Source: Bradyrhizobium sp. CCGB01 (GTDB lineage Bacteria > Pseudomonadota > Alphaproteobacteria > Rhizobiales > Xanthobacteraceae). From it: DNA of 64,000 nt. Below the pieces are notes generated by a model. The model did no database searches. It had not been told where the DNA came from and saw only the letters and a program-made list of their open reading frames with translations. Positions 1 to 9,745 of this stretch are shown piece after piece; position 1 is the stretch's first letter, and each line of letters begins with the position of its first letter. The stretch spans positions 3,348,001 through 3,412,000 of the forward strand of contig NZ_JANADK010000001.1 of the NCBI RefSeq assembly GCF_024199795.1, written 5' to 3'. Position numbers and translations under genes: made by a program.

Positions 1-173
1 CCCGGAATATAATCCTTTGTTCCGGCAAGATTATTTGGCTGGCCGGGCACCGATCCGGACGAAACCGGAGCTATTTCGGAGCAACTTCCTAAACGGCTTC
101 TTAAGTGGGGCCCACCTATGATCGCGCAGGACGAATCCCACGTCCGCCATCTTACCGTGCATTACCCGGGCGC

Positions 174-1577
174 ATGAGCCAGACATCGATCGAGCGGCTG
201 AGGGAATATCTCGCGCAGCTCCCGCCGCAGTCGCAGGCACTGCTGATGCGGGAGTTCGAGCGCGCGCTCGAGCGCGGCCAGGACACGGCGGTGGCGACCC
301 TCGTGCTCGAGCAGCTGCGCAAGATCGTCCGCAAGACCGAAGTCGACGAGGCTCCGCCGCCGCGCACGGACGATCTGTCGCGGCTGCTGTTCCAGGTGCT
401 GGAACCGTTCCTGGTCGAGGCGGGCGCCCCGGTCCGGGTCGGCCAGATCCGCCGCTCCTCGCTGCATCCGATCTGGCAATGGCTCGGCCGCGACGGCGCC
501 CCGGACAAGGTGAACGAGTTCGAGGCGGCACTGGCGCGCATGCCGACTTCGGACAGTGCGGGGCAGGTCGAAGCCCTCGCCTCGAAGCTTCAGGCGGTGG
601 CCGCGGACGCCATCTTCGAGCTGACCGGTCCCGGCGGCGGCGACAAGTCGCGCGCGCTCGCCCGCGTCGGCCCGCCTAACGTGATCGAGGACCTGTATTC
701 GATCGGAGCGGTGCTCCAGGTCCGGGAAGCCATCGCTACGGTGAACGAGAAGCTGCCGCGCTTCCTGCGTACCTTCGGCGATGCCCAGATCGCATCGGTG
801 ACGGCCACGCTCAACATTCCCGTGCTCCAGACGCCGCAGATGCTGCCCTTCGCGCTGTCGATCGTCGTGCAGCGGATGACCGCGCGGTGGCAGATCATCC
901 GCCTCGCCATCAAGATTGCCGCCTCCGACGACGAGATCCGCGTTGCGGCGACGCCCTACGGTGTGGCCGTCACGATTGCCCTGCACGATTTGTCCTGCGT
1001 CGCCGCGGCGCTGCGCATGGACATCAAGCGCGGCCATTTCGAGAACGTCGCCGACAATCTCAAGGCGCTGCATGACGGCGTGCGCGGACTTCGCACGGAG
1101 CTCGATCTGCGCAACGATTCCGCCTGGGGCAAGCAGCTGACCTCGATCCGGGCCGACATCTCCAACGCGCTGCAATCGGAGATCGACAGCGTTCCCGGCC
1201 GCGTTCGCCGCATCCTGCGCCAGCGTCCCGAGAAGGACATTCCCCCGGGCGCGCGGATCGACAGCACCGAGGTCGAGGAAACCGTGGCGCTGATCGATTT
1301 CGTCGCGACCTGCCGCAACTACGCGAGCGAGCTTGCGATCAACGAAGTGACGCTGCGCACCTATTCCGATCTCCAGCAATATGTCGAACGGTCGACCGAG
1401 CAGTTGGTGCAGTCGCTGCGCGCCGCCGATCACAAGGTCCGCACGTATCGGCAGCAGCAGGTACAGGCCGCGATCCGCTTCTGCCAGGTGCTGTTCGGCG
1501 ATGATTACGCGTCGCTGATGAGCCGCGCCGCGGAGAACGCGGCCACGGGCGAGCGCAAATCGTCGCGCGCGAGCTGA
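174..1577 (+). CDS. Uncharacterised 467-aa protein
   Basis: I do not recognise this family. The ATG at 174 was chosen because the conserved-looking, mostly helical sequence begins there (MSQTSIERLREYLAQL); a GTG 69 bases upstream would add a low-complexity Arg/Pro stretch. The protein is soluble-looking, without signal peptide or clear membrane segment. It is rich in Arg, Glu and Ala with long predicted helices, and its last 25 residues are charged. Reading-frame quality (third-position GC, uninterrupted 467 codons) supports a real gene. It stands alone upstream of a small ORF and the ccm genes, so context says little about function. Confidence 0.75.
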   Translation: MSQTSIERLREYLAQLPPQSQALLMREFERALERGQDTAVATLVLEQLRKIVRKTEVDEAPPPRTDDLSRLLFQVLEPFLVEAGAPVRVGQIRRSSLHPIWQWLGRDGAPDKVNEFEAALARMPTSDSAGQVEALASKLQAVAADAIFELTGPGGGDKSRALARVGPPNVIEDLYSIGAVLQVREAIATVNEKLPRFLRTFGDAQIASVTATLNIPVLQTPQMLPFALSIVVQRMTARWQIIRLAIKIAASDDEIRVAATPYGVAVTIALHDLSCVAAALRMDIKRGHFENVADNLKALHDGVRGLRTELDLRNDSAWGKQLTSIRADISNALQSEIDSVPGRVRRILRQRPEKDIPPGARIDSTEVEETVALIDFVATCRNYASELAINEVTLRTYSDLQQYVERSTEQLVQSLRAADHKVRTYRQQQVQAAIRFCQVLFGDDYASLMSRAAENAATGERKSSRAS

Positions 1578-1676
1578 TCAAGCGCATTATTTTGTGATCA
1601 CAATTTGAGGTTGACGGTGCCGGTGGCCGGCCCTACGGTCGCCGTGCAAGTTTTTGGAATTTCTATCTGTGGGCGC

Positions 1677-1946
1677 ATGAAACCCCTTATCAGCTCCATC
1701 GAAATTGAAAACCGCGTCATTGTTGCCAAGTATCAAAGGCTGATGGTTGGCGCGAAGGTGGTGCTGATCGAGAAGTCAAGCGGCCGGCAGCTGCCCGAGA
1801 CCGTCACCAGGGTTGCATCGCCCGTTCCCGTCGGGGCGTTGCGCATCAGATTGCCTGACGCAATCGAGCCGGGAACATACTTCCTGAGGGCCTTCAACGG
1901 GCACGGCGAGGACGCGGCGCAAAGCGCCGACTTCGAGATCCGCTAA
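1677..1946 (+). CDS. Uncharacterised 89-aa protein
   Basis: A short ORF whose best start is the ATG at 1677 (MKPLISSIEIEN). An upstream TTG at 1605 would add 24 residues that look non-coding. The sequence alternates hydrophobic and polar residues and ends with a segment containing GTYFLRAFNGHGE, which suggests a small beta-sandwich (Ig-like or carbohydrate-binding-like) fold; this is inference only. There is no signal peptide in the chosen frame and no clear ribosome-binding site. It lies between an unrecognised gene and the ccm operon, about 130 bp upstream of ccmI on the same strand. Confidence 0.5.
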   Translation: MKPLISSIEIENRVIVAKYQRLMVGAKVVLIEKSSGRQLPETVTRVASPVPVGALRIRLPDAIEPGTYFLRAFNGHGEDAAQSADFEIR

Positions 1947-2077
1947 GTCGTTGGATTTTCACCGTTTCGGGACTGTGTGCGGTCGCGCCGAATTGACAAT
2001 TGTCAATTGCCGCATCGTCCGGCCGTGGTGTAAAGCCACCTATGGGCGCGGTTCGCGCGCTGCCGGAAGCTTGCCAG

Positions 2078-3208
2078 ATGACGCTATGGTTCGTGTTCGC
2101 GCTGATGACGGTCGCGGCGATTTTCGCCGTGCTTCTGCCGCTCGGCCGCAGCGGACGCGCGCAAGACCAGGGCCGCCAAAATCAGGGCAGCGAGGTCGCG
2201 GTCTACAAGGACCAGCTGGCCGAGATCGAGCGTGATCTCGCCGCAGGACTGATCGCCGCACCCGAGGCCGAGGCCGCACGTGTCGAGATCAGCCGCAGGC
2301 TGCTTGCCGCAGCCGGGAGCGAGGCGGCATCGGAGCCGCAATCGAGCCTCAAATGGCGCCGCGCGGCGGCCGTGCTGGCGCTCGTCGGCCTGCCGCTGGT
2401 TGCGGTCGGCGTCTACATGCCGCTCGGCTCGCCGATGCTGCGCGACTTTCCGCTGGCGCAGCGGGAGCAGGGCTCCGGGTCCGGCATGGCGCGGTCGCTC
2501 GAGACCCTCGTCGTGCAGGTCGAGCAACATCTGGAAAAGAATCCCACCGATGGACGCGGCTGGAACGTGCTCGCGCCGGTGCTGGAGCGGCTCGGCCGCT
2601 TCGACGATGCGGTGCGCGCCTATCGGAACTCGCTCACCTACAATGGCGAGAGCGCGGAGCGCCGGTCCGATCTCGGCGAGGCGATCGCGGCCGCCGCCAG
2701 CGGCGTGGTGACTGCCGAGGCCAAGACCGAATTCGAGCGCGCGCACGCACTGAACGCCGACGATCCCAAGGCGAACTATTTCCTCGGTCTTGCCGCCGAG
2801 CAGGACGGCCGCAAGGACGATGCCGCCAATATCTGGCGCACGCTGCTGGCGAAAGCGCCGGCGGATGCGCCGTGGCGTGCGCTCGTGCAGACCTCGCTCG
2901 CGCGGGTCGGCGGCGGTGGCGCGACGATGCCGGCGCTGTCGGACGAGACGATCGCAGCGTCCAAGGACATGAACGAGGGCGATCGCAACGCGATGGTTCG
3001 CGGCATGGTCGAGCGCCTGGCCACACGCCTCAAGCAGAACGGCGACGACGTCGAGGGTTGGTTGCGTCTGGTGCGCGCCTATCTCGTGATGGGCGATCGC
3101 GACAAGGCGGTGGGCGCATCGAGCGATGCCCGCCAGGCGGTCGCCAACGATGCCGCGCGGCTGCGACAGCTCAACGAAGGCCTCAAGACGCTCGGGGTCG
3201 ACGGATGA
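2078..3208 (+). CDS. ccmI: Cytochrome c maturation protein CcmI (CycH)
   Basis: CcmI is the apocytochrome c chaperone of system I cytochrome c biogenesis; it delivers apocytochrome to the CcmF/CcmH haem ligation complex. The 376-aa product starts at the ATG at 2078 with a hydrophobic helix (MTLWFVFALMTVAAIF). A cytoplasmic segment with the typical VYKDQLAEIERDLAAGLI region follows, then a second membrane helix near residues 92-112 and a periplasmic TPR-rich C-terminal half (for example NPTDGRGWNVLAPVLERLGR). It is first in the ccmI-ccmE-ccmF-ccmH cluster, the order known as cycHJKL in Bradyrhizobium. The ccmABCDG genes are not in this window. Confidence 0.93.
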   Translation: MTLWFVFALMTVAAIFAVLLPLGRSGRAQDQGRQNQGSEVAVYKDQLAEIERDLAAGLIAAPEAEAARVEISRRLLAAAGSEAASEPQSSLKWRRAAAVLALVGLPLVAVGVYMPLGSPMLRDFPLAQREQGSGSGMARSLETLVVQVEQHLEKNPTDGRGWNVLAPVLERLGRFDDAVRAYRNSLTYNGESAERRSDLGEAIAAAASGVVTAEAKTEFERAHALNADDPKANYFLGLAAEQDGRKDDAANIWRTLLAKAPADAPWRALVQTSLARVGGGGATMPALSDETIAASKDMNEGDRNAMVRGMVERLATRLKQNGDDVEGWLRLVRAYLVMGDRDKAVGASSDARQAVANDAARLRQLNEGLKTLGVDG

Positions 3209-3244
3209 CGATCCTGGGGCGAGACGGCGGAGAACGGATACGCC

Positions 3245-3754
3245 ATGACGCGTAAGCAGCGACGTATGACCATCATCGGCGGCTCCCTCGCAGTGCTCGC
3301 GCTTGCGGCCGCGCTCGTGCTCAACGCGCTGCGCGACTCCATCGTGTTCTTCTCGACGCCAACGATGGTCGCCGAAAAGCACGTCGAGCCCGGCAAGCGG
3401 TTTCGCCTCGGCGGCCTGGTGCAGCCCGGCTCGCTCCAGCGCGGAGATAATCTCGCTGTGACCTTCGAAGTCGCCGACGGCGGTGCAAAGCTCCCGGTCG
3501 CCTACAAGGGGATCCTGCCCGACCTGTTCCGTGAAGGGCAGGGCGTTGTTGCCGAAGGCGCGCTCGATGCCAACGGCGTGTTCAAGGCCGACACGGTGCT
3601 TGCCAAGCACGACGAGACCTACATGCCCAAGGACGTCGCCGATGCCCTGAAGAAGCAGGGCCACTGGAAGGATGATTACGGCGCCCAGGCTTCCGGTGGC
3701 GTCAAGCCTGCGGCCACGACCGCGCAGGGCAATCCGCAGGGAGCTGTGCGGTGA
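3245..3754 (+). CDS. ccmE: Cytochrome c maturation haem chaperone CcmE (CycJ)
   Basis: CcmE binds haem covalently in the periplasm and hands it to CcmF for ligation to apocytochrome c. The 169-aa protein has an N-terminal membrane anchor (residues about 9-30) and an OB-fold periplasmic domain with the motif [10 protein letters not shown]. This places the haem-attaching histidine at residue 122 and the conserved tyrosine at 126. Length and order match the family. It follows ccmI by 36 bp, and its stop codon overlaps the GTG start of ccmF by 4 bp, so the two are probably translationally coupled. The C-terminal tail is Gly/Ala/Thr-rich and probably disordered. Confidence 0.96.
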   Translation: MTRKQRRMTIIGGSLAVLALAAALVLNALRDSIVFFSTPTMVAEKHVEPGKRFRLGGLVQPGSLQRGDNLAVTFEVADGGAKLPVAYKGILPDLFREGQGVVAEGALDANGVFKADTVLAKHDETYMPKDVADALKKQGHWKDDYGAQASGGVKPAATTAQGNPQGAVR

Positions 3755-5730
3755 TCGCGGAGTCAGGACATTACGCGCTGGTGCTGGCGCTCGCGCTGGC
3801 GCTGATCCAGTCCATCGTGCCGCTGATCGGCGCGCGCTTGCGCGATGACGCGCTGATGAACGTGTCGCGCTCCACCGCGCTGGCGCAGCTGCTGTTCGTC
3901 GGTGCGTCGTTCATCGCGCTCGTGATGCTGCACGTGGACTCGGATTTCTCGGTCGCCAACGTCTACGAGAATTCCCATTCGATGAAGCCGCTGCTCTACA
4001 AGATCACCGGCGTCTGGGGAAACCATGAAGGCTCGATGCTGTTGTGGGTGTCGATCCTGGCGCTGTTCGGCGGATTGGTCGCCGCTTTCGGCAACAATCT
4101 GCCGCTGTCGCTGCGCGCGCATGTGCTGGCCGTGCAGGCCTGGATCGCCAGTGCGTTCTATCTCTTCATCCTGGTGACCTCGAATCCGTTCCTGCGCATT
4201 GCCAATCCGCCGATCGAGGGGCGCGATCTCAATCCGGTGCTCCAGGACATCGGCCTCGCCGTGCATCCGCCGATGCTCTATCTCGGCTATGTCGGCTTCT
4301 CGATCTCGTTCTCCTTCGCGATCGCGGCGCTGCTGGAGGGGCGGATCGACGCGGCCTGGGCGCGCTGGGTGCGGCCGTGGACGCTGGTGGCCTGGATCTT
4401 CCTGACGCTCGGCATCGCCATGGGCTCTTACTGGGCCTATTACGAGCTCGGCTGGGGCGGCTGGTGGTTCTGGGATCCGGTCGAGAACGCTTCGCTGATG
4501 CCGTGGCTTGCCGGAACGGCGCTGTTGCACTCGGCGCTGGTGATGGAGAAGCGCAACGCGCTGAAGGTCTGGACCATCCTTCTGTCGATCCTGACCTTCT
4601 CGCTGTCGCTGCTCGGCACCTTCCTGGTGCGCTCGGGCGTCATCACCTCGGTGCACGCCTTCGCCACCGATCCGACGCGCGGCGTGTTCATCCTGCTGAT
4701 CCTCTGCCTGTTCATCGGCGGCAGCCTGTCGCTGTTCGCAGGGCGCGCGACCTCGCTGAAGCAGGGCGGCCTGTTCGCGCCGATCTCGCGCGAGGGGGCG
4801 CTGGTCTTGAACAACCTGCTGCTCAGCGTGGCCTGCGCAGTCGTGCTGTTCGGCACGCTCTATCCGCTGGCGATGGAAGCGCTCGACCTCAAGATTTCGG
4901 TCGGCGCGCCGTTCTACAATCTCACCTTCGCCCCGCTATTCGCGCTACTGCTGCTCGCGGTGCCGTTGGGGCCGATGCTGGCGTGGAAGCGCGGCGATCT
5001 GCTCGGCGTGACCCAGCGCTTGCTCGCGGCCGGCGTTGCCGGGCTCGTCGCGGTCGCCATTGTCTGGGGCTGGGCGAGCGGGGGCAGCACGCTCGCGCCA
5101 TTGGCAATTGGGCTTGGAGTCTTCGTCATCGCGGGTGCGGTGACGGATCTGGCCGAACGGACCGGGTTGTTCCGCCTGCGGTTCGCAACGACGCTGCACC
5201 GGGCCCGCGGCCTGCCGCGCTCGGCCTGGGGCGCGGCGTTCGCGCATGCCGGGCTCGGCGTCGCCCTGATCGGGATCGTCTGCGAGACCACCTGGAACAG
5301 CGAATACATCGCGACCATGAAGCAGAACGACGTCGCCCATGTCGCCGGCTACGACCTCAAGCTCGACGGGCTGTTTTCGCGCCAGGGCCCGAACTTCCGC
5401 GAGATGATCGCCGAGTTCAACGTCAGCCGCGACGGCGAGAAGGTCAGCGTCATGACGCCGTCCAAGCGCAGCTTCACCACGCGGGGGTCCTCGACCACCG
5501 AGGCCGCGCTGCTGACGCGCGGCGCAAGCCAGCTCTACGTTTCGCTCGGCGACGCCACCGCCGAGGGCGGCATTGCGGTGCGCATCTATCACAAGCCGCT
5601 GGTGCTGTTGATCTGGTGGGGACCGGTGCTCATGGCGTTCGGCGGCATGCTGTCGCTGTCCGACCGGCGTCTGCGCGTCGGCGCGCCGAAGCCCGCGCGG
5701 GCCAAGCAACGCCTCCAGCCGGCGGAATGA
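3751..5730 (+). CDS. ccmF: Haem lyase subunit CcmF (CycK)
   Basis: CcmF is the large membrane subunit of the haem ligation complex. The 659-aa polytopic protein carries the tryptophan-rich WWD signature in the stretch [19 protein letters not shown] (about residues 231-250). The conserved [13 protein letters not shown] segment and the C-terminal periplasmic and transmembrane part are also present. The start is a GTG that overlaps the ccmE stop (GTGA). The next gene, ccmH, begins 4 bp after the stop, so the operon is tightly packed. Length is as expected for the family and nothing is missing. Confidence 0.97.
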   Translation: MIAESGHYALVLALALALIQSIVPLIGARLRDDALMNVSRSTALAQLLFVGASFIALVMLHVDSDFSVANVYENSHSMKPLLYKITGVWGNHEGSMLLWVSILALFGGLVAAFGNNLPLSLRAHVLAVQAWIASAFYLFILVTSNPFLRIANPPIEGRDLNPVLQDIGLAVHPPMLYLGYVGFSISFSFAIAALLEGRIDAAWARWVRPWTLVAWIFLTLGIAMGSYWAYYELGWGGWWFWDPVENASLMPWLAGTALLHSALVMEKRNALKVWTILLSILTFSLSLLGTFLVRSGVITSVHAFATDPTRGVFILLILCLFIGGSLSLFAGRATSLKQGGLFAPISREGALVLNNLLLSVACAVVLFGTLYPLAMEALDLKISVGAPFYNLTFAPLFALLLLAVPLGPMLAWKRGDLLGVTQRLLAAGVAGLVAVAIVWGWASGGSTLAPLAIGLGVFVIAGAVTDLAERTGLFRLRFATTLHRARGLPRSAWGAAFAHAGLGVALIGIVCETTWNSEYIATMKQNDVAHVAGYDLKLDGLFSRQGPNFREMIAEFNVSRDGEKVSVMTPSKRSFTTRGSSTTEAALLTRGASQLYVSLGDATAEGGIAVRIYHKPLVLLIWWGPVLMAFGGMLSLSDRRLRVGAPKPARAKQRLQPAE

Positions 5731-5734
5731 TCCG

Positions 5735-6217
5735 ATGCGGCGGATGATGGCCACGATTGTCGCGCTGATGCTGCTGGCTTTGCCCGCGGTGCACGCCGTG
5801 CAGCCCGACGAGATCATGTCGGATCCGGTGAAGGAGTCGCGCGCGCGCGAGCTGTCGCGCGAGCTGCGCTGCATGGTCTGCCAGAACCAGTCGATCGACG
5901 ATTCCGATGCGCCGCTGGCGCGCGATTTGCGGCTGCTGGTGCGCGAACGGATCGCGGCCGGAGACAGCAATTCGCAGGTGCTCGACTTCCTGGTCGCGCG
6001 CTATGGCGAGTTCGTGCTGCTCAAGCCGCGCTTCGAGCGGCAGACCATGCTGTTGTGGCTGCTCGCGCCGCTGCTGTTGATCGGCGGCGGCCTGGCGCTG
6101 TGGCTGCAAATCCGCCGGCGCGCGCGAAGTGGTGCAGACGTACCCGCTCCGCCGCTCACGCCCGAGGAAGAGGCGCGGCTCGCAGCGCTGATGTCGGACG
6201 AAGCCAAATCGTCCTAG
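5735..6217 (+). CDS. ccmH: Cytochrome c maturation thiol protein CcmH (CycL)
   Basis: CcmH is the thiol-redox subunit that keeps apocytochrome c haem-binding cysteines reduced for ligation. The 160-aa product has an N-terminal signal or anchor (residues about 4-22). The redox motif is LRCMVCQNQS with cysteines at 46 and 49. A C-terminal membrane helix lies near residues 107-125, followed by a short cytoplasmic tail. It is the short form; the TPR function is supplied by the separate ccmI. It is the last gene of the cluster, and a perfect inverted repeat begins at its stop codon. Confidence 0.95.
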   Translation: MRRMMATIVALMLLALPAVHAVQPDEIMSDPVKESRARELSRELRCMVCQNQSIDDSDAPLARDLRLLVRERIAAGDSNSQVLDFLVARYGEFVLLKPRFERQTMLLWLLAPLLLIGGGLALWLQIRRRARSGADVPAPPLTPEEEARLAALMSDEAKSS

Positions 6218-6239
6218 CCTACGTAATGATACGTAGGCT
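6216..6239. terminator. Perfect inverted repeat after the ccm operon
   Basis: AGCCTACGTA at 6216-6225 and TACGTAGGCT at 6230-6239 are exact reverse complements with a 4-base loop. The left arm overlaps the ccmH stop codon. No T-run follows, so an intrinsic terminator is only one reading; an mRNA-end stabilising hairpin or a protein-binding dyad is also possible. Confidence 0.45.
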
Positions 6240-6325
6240 GCCGGGCGCAGCGTATTTCATGCTCTGTTGACTTTTGTCTGGAAGCTTGTCGCGCAATTCG
6301 ATTCCAGACTTTTGAGTCCTCAGCG

Positions 6326-7669
6326 ATGTTCACGAACAGCAATCTCACGATCCGCTTCCTGGTCGGCGCCGTCGTCGCTGCATTATTGTTCCTGCTGGGC
6401 ATCGGCGGCGGTACCGGATTCGTCGCGGTGCTCTATCTCAACAACGAGATCACCAGCCTGTCGTCGGACTTCGCCGCGCTGAGCGGCCCGGCGCGCGACC
6501 ACGCGATGCTGATCTACCAGCAGGCGCAGACGGCATTCTCCTGGTTCCTGATCGCCTGCGGTGTGATCGCGGTGGTCGCCGTCGCGATCTGCCTCACCAC
6601 CTGGTTCGCCGTGCGTAACGGCATCCTCAGTCCGCTGGCCGCGATCGTGCATGCCATGCGCGAGGTCGCCGATCAGAAGTTCGAGACATCAGTTCCGGGC
6701 CTCGGCGGCACCAACGAGATCGGCCTGCTCGCCGGCGCGCTGGAGGTGTTCAAGACCAACGGATTGGAGCGGCGGCGCCTGACCGAGCAGCAGCTCCACG
6801 AGGCGCAGTATCAGGCCGAGCGGTCGAAATTCCTGGACACACGCATCAAGCGTTTCAACGATCTCGTCGCCAGCGTCGTCGACAGCGTGGCGTCCTCGGC
6901 CGTGCATCTGAAGAGCAACGCGGAAACCTTGTCGCGGACGGCCAACGACACCAGCACCAAGGCCAATGCGGTCGCGAGCGCGGCGAGCCAGGCCAGCGCC
7001 AGCGTCCAGACGGTCGCGGGTTCCGCCGAGGCGATGACGAATTCGATCGGCACGATCAGCCGCCGCGTCACGGATGCCACCCAGCGCGCCGAGGGCGCAG
7101 CGACGCAAGCCGAGAAGAGCCGCGATACCATCCACACGCTGTCGGATGCCGCCGACAAGATCGGCGAGGTTGTGCAGCTCGTGCAGGCGATCGCATCGCA
7201 GACCAACCTGTTGGCGCTCAACGCCACCATCGAGGCGGCGCGGGCTGGCGACGCCGGCAAGGGATTTGCCGTGGTCGCCTCCGAAGTGAAGAGCCTCGCC
7301 CATCAGACCAGCAAAGCCACCGAAGAGATCACGTCGCACGTCGCCAGCATCCAGGGCATCACCGCGGAGACCCGCGGCGCGATCGATGGCATCTCCCGGA
7401 CGCTGTCGGAAATCTCGTCGATCATGTCCGGCATCGAGGTCGACACCGCCCAGCAACGCAACGCGACGCAGGACATCACCCGCAGCGCGCAGGACGCCGC
7501 ACACGGAACACTCGACGTTTCCAATCACATCGTCCAGATCACCTCGACCTCGGCCGAGACCGGACGCATGGCGGCCGAGGCGCGCGATTCCGCCGTCGAT
7601 CTGTCGCAGCAGGCCGCAACCCTGAAGCGGGAAGTCGACGAATTCATCGTCAGTGTCCGCGCGGGCTGA
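6326..7669 (+). CDS. Methyl-accepting chemotaxis protein with a very small periplasmic loop
   Basis: Chemoreceptor-type signal transducer for a CheA/CheW array. The 447-aa protein has two membrane helices (about residues 9-37 and 70-95) separated by only about 33 residues. A HAMP domain follows (about 95-150), then a long coiled-coil signalling domain whose hairpin tip contains [20 protein letters not shown]. The loop between the helices is too short for a normal ligand-binding domain, so it may sense membrane state or act with a partner. No C-terminal CheR-tethering pentapeptide is seen. It is monocistronic, with about 110 bp upstream. Confidence 0.9.
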   Translation: MFTNSNLTIRFLVGAVVAALLFLLGIGGGTGFVAVLYLNNEITSLSSDFAALSGPARDHAMLIYQQAQTAFSWFLIACGVIAVVAVAICLTTWFAVRNGILSPLAAIVHAMREVADQKFETSVPGLGGTNEIGLLAGALEVFKTNGLERRRLTEQQLHEAQYQAERSKFLDTRIKRFNDLVASVVDSVASSAVHLKSNAETLSRTANDTSTKANAVASAASQASASVQTVAGSAEAMTNSIGTISRRVTDATQRAEGAATQAEKSRDTIHTLSDAADKIGEVVQLVQAIASQTNLLALNATIEAARAGDAGKGFAVVASEVKSLAHQTSKATEEITSHVASIQGITAETRGAIDGISRTLSEISSIMSGIEVDTAQQRNATQDITRSAQDAAHGTLDVSNHIVQITSTSAETGRMAAEARDSAVDLSQQAATLKREVDEFIVSVRAG

Positions 7670-7889
7670 GGGAACCAAAAAACGGGGTTGGGCGCCGGTC
7701 CGAGGAACTCGACTAAGTTCCTGCCAGATCACGATTTTCCGCCTGCGCTAAACTGCCGCATTCGCGCCGGCCTTCATTACAAAAGTTTAACCCCGCCGCC
7801 AGCGCACGGTAAGGCGGGAGCCCCCATCTTCAGGTTCGTAAGGTGCCGCCCCGGCACCAAAAGAATTCAGCGGCCCTGGAGATTCATGC

Positions 7890-9470
7890 ATGACTGACCG
7901 TCCCGACCTCACGAACCTTCCGTCCTACCGGCAGCCCCGCCGGTCGGTTTTCTCCGCGCGCAGGATCGCGCTGATGGCCTCGGTCGTCGCCGGCCTCGGC
8001 ATTGCCGTCCACGGCTTCAGCCCGTCGACCTCGCCGAGCGACCTGTTCTCGAGCCCGGCGCATGCGCAGGTCAACAACGAGGTCCGGAAGGTTGAGCGTC
8101 CGGTCGGCTTTGCCGACATCGTCGAGCGCGTGAAGCCGTCGGTGATCTCGGTCAAGGTCAACATCAAGGAGAAGACCGCGAGCAACGATGACGGCGACGA
8201 CGCGCAGTCGCCGTTCCAGCCGGGCTCGCCGATGGAGCGCTTCTTCCGCCGCTTCGGCGGTCCGGACGGAGTTCCGGGTCTGAAGGGCGGTGGCCGCGGC
8301 CGCGTCGTGCAGGGCCAGGGCTCCGGCTTCTTCATCTCGGCCGACGGTTTTGCCGTGACCAACAATCACGTGGTCGACGGTGCCGACAAGGTCGAGGTCA
8401 CGACCGACGACGGCAAGACCTATACCGCCAAGGTGATCGGCACCGACCAGCGCACCGACCTTGCCCTCATCAAGGTCGAGGGTGGCTCGAACTTCCCGTT
8501 CGCCAAGCTCGCCGACAGCAAGCCGCGGATCGGCGACTGGGTGCTCGCGGTCGGTAATCCCTTCGGCCTCGGCGGCACCGTCACCGCGGGCATCGTCTCG
8601 GCCAGCGGCCGCGACATCGGCAACGGTCCGTATGACGATTTCATCCAGATCGATGCGCCCGTGAACAAGGGCAATTCGGGCGGTCCCGCCTTCGACACCA
8701 ACGGGGAGGTGATGGGCGTCAACACGGCGATCTATTCGCCTTCCGGCGGCAGCGTCGGCATCGCGTTCTCGATCCCTGCCAGCACCGTGAAGAGCGTGGT
8801 GGCCCAGCTCAAGGACAAGGGCTCGGTCAGCCGCGGCTGGATCGGCGTGCAGATCCAGCCCGTCACGTCCGACATCGCCGACAGCCTCGGCATGAAGAAG
8901 GCCGAAGGCGCGCTGGTGGCGGAGCCGCAGGCGAACGGTCCGGCGGCGAAGGCCGGCATCGAGTCCGGTGACGTCATCACGTCGGTCAACGGTGAATCCG
9001 TCAAGGATGCCCGCGAGCTCGCGCGCACCATCGGCGGCATGGCGCCCGGCGCGACCGTGAAGCTCAACGTGCTGCACAAGGGCCAGGACAAGGTCGTGAA
9101 CCTCACCCTCGGCCAGCTCCCGAACACGGTCGAGGCCAAGGCCGACACCGACAAGGATAGCGGCAAGGGTGCGAGCCGCGGTACCGACGTGCCCAAGCTC
9201 GGCATGACCGTCGCGCCCGCCGACTCCGTGGCCGGCGCCGGCAAGGAAGGCGTCGTCGTCACCCAGGTCGATCCGAAGAGCGCCGCGGCCGAACGCGGCT
9301 TCAAGGAGGGCGACGTGATCCTCGAAGTCGGCGGCAAGAGCGTGAGCACCGCCGGCGAAGTCCGCGACGCCATCAGCACGGCGCGGACCGACAACAAGAA
9401 CAGCGTCCTGATGCGCGTGAAGAGCGGCGGCCAGTCGCGCTTCGTCGCCGTGCCCATCGCCAAAGGCTGA
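7890..9470 (+). CDS. degP: Periplasmic serine protease DegP/HtrA (Do family)
   Basis: Degrades or refolds damaged envelope proteins. The 526-aa precursor has an N-terminal export signal ending near the AHAQ site at residues 57-60. The trypsin-like domain has the catalytic triad His160 (TNNHVVDG), Asp190 (RTDLALIKV) and Ser263 (NKGNSGGPAFD). Two PDZ domains follow, roughly residues 300-400 and 425-520. Length and architecture are normal. A clear rho-independent terminator lies about 140 bp downstream, which separates it from the following two-component genes. Regulation by those genes is plausible from position only; I found no convincing EcfG or RpoH promoter in the 220-bp upstream gap. Confidence 0.95.
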   Translation: MTDRPDLTNLPSYRQPRRSVFSARRIALMASVVAGLGIAVHGFSPSTSPSDLFSSPAHAQVNNEVRKVERPVGFADIVERVKPSVISVKVNIKEKTASNDDGDDAQSPFQPGSPMERFFRRFGGPDGVPGLKGGGRGRVVQGQGSGFFISADGFAVTNNHVVDGADKVEVTTDDGKTYTAKVIGTDQRTDLALIKVEGGSNFPFAKLADSKPRIGDWVLAVGNPFGLGGTVTAGIVSASGRDIGNGPYDDFIQIDAPVNKGNSGGPAFDTNGEVMGVNTAIYSPSGGSVGIAFSIPASTVKSVVAQLKDKGSVSRGWIGVQIQPVTSDIADSLGMKKAEGALVAEPQANGPAAKAGIESGDVITSVNGESVKDARELARTIGGMAPGATVKLNVLHKGQDKVVNLTLGQLPNTVEAKADTDKDSGKGASRGTDVPKLGMTVAPADSVAGAGKEGVVVTQVDPKSAAAERGFKEGDVILEVGGKSVSTAGEVRDAISTARTDNKNSVLMRVKSGGQSRFVAVPIAKG

Positions 9471-9612
9471 CGCCTTCAGGAGGCCTACGAGATGAGGGAT
9501 GTCGCCGGCATCAGTCGCCCCCGCCGCCGACGTCCCTCGGGGAAGCAGCGCAAGGCTCGCTTCCCCAGTCTACCTTCCGGTGGAAATACGCCCCCCTCCG
9601 TCGGAAGGCCTA

Positions 9613-9651
9613 GGGCGGTGAGGTCCCCCCAGCTTCACCGCCCGCCTTTTT
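9613..9651 (+). terminator. Rho-independent terminator downstream of degP
   Basis: GGGCGGTGA (9613-9621) pairs exactly with TCACCGCCC (9635-9643) across a 13-base loop, followed by GCC and a run of T at 9647-9651. The orientation fits degP transcription. Confidence 0.8.
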
Positions 9652-9745
9652 GCCTACCCAAGTCCCGTTCGCTTGGCTTGCATGCGATTGCCGCTCGCGC
9701 CATGTTCAGAGAAGGTTGACCCCCTTGACCGCCGCCGAACGCACG

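Noticed and set aside
4044..5747. 567-codon ORF overlapping ccmF on the same strand
   Set aside because: The translation is Arg/Ala-rich without domains, and ccmF in the other frame is complete.
7670..7889. Possible EcfG-type stress promoter (GGAAC) upstream of degP
   Set aside because: GGAAC occurs twice, but no CGTT-like -10 is found at a 16-17 base spacing.
9492..9719. 75-codon ORF with a strong AGGAGG site after degP
   Set aside because: It runs through the degP terminator and its translation is Arg/Pro-rich and low-complexity, typical of non-coding high-GC DNA; a leader peptide remains possible but unsupported.
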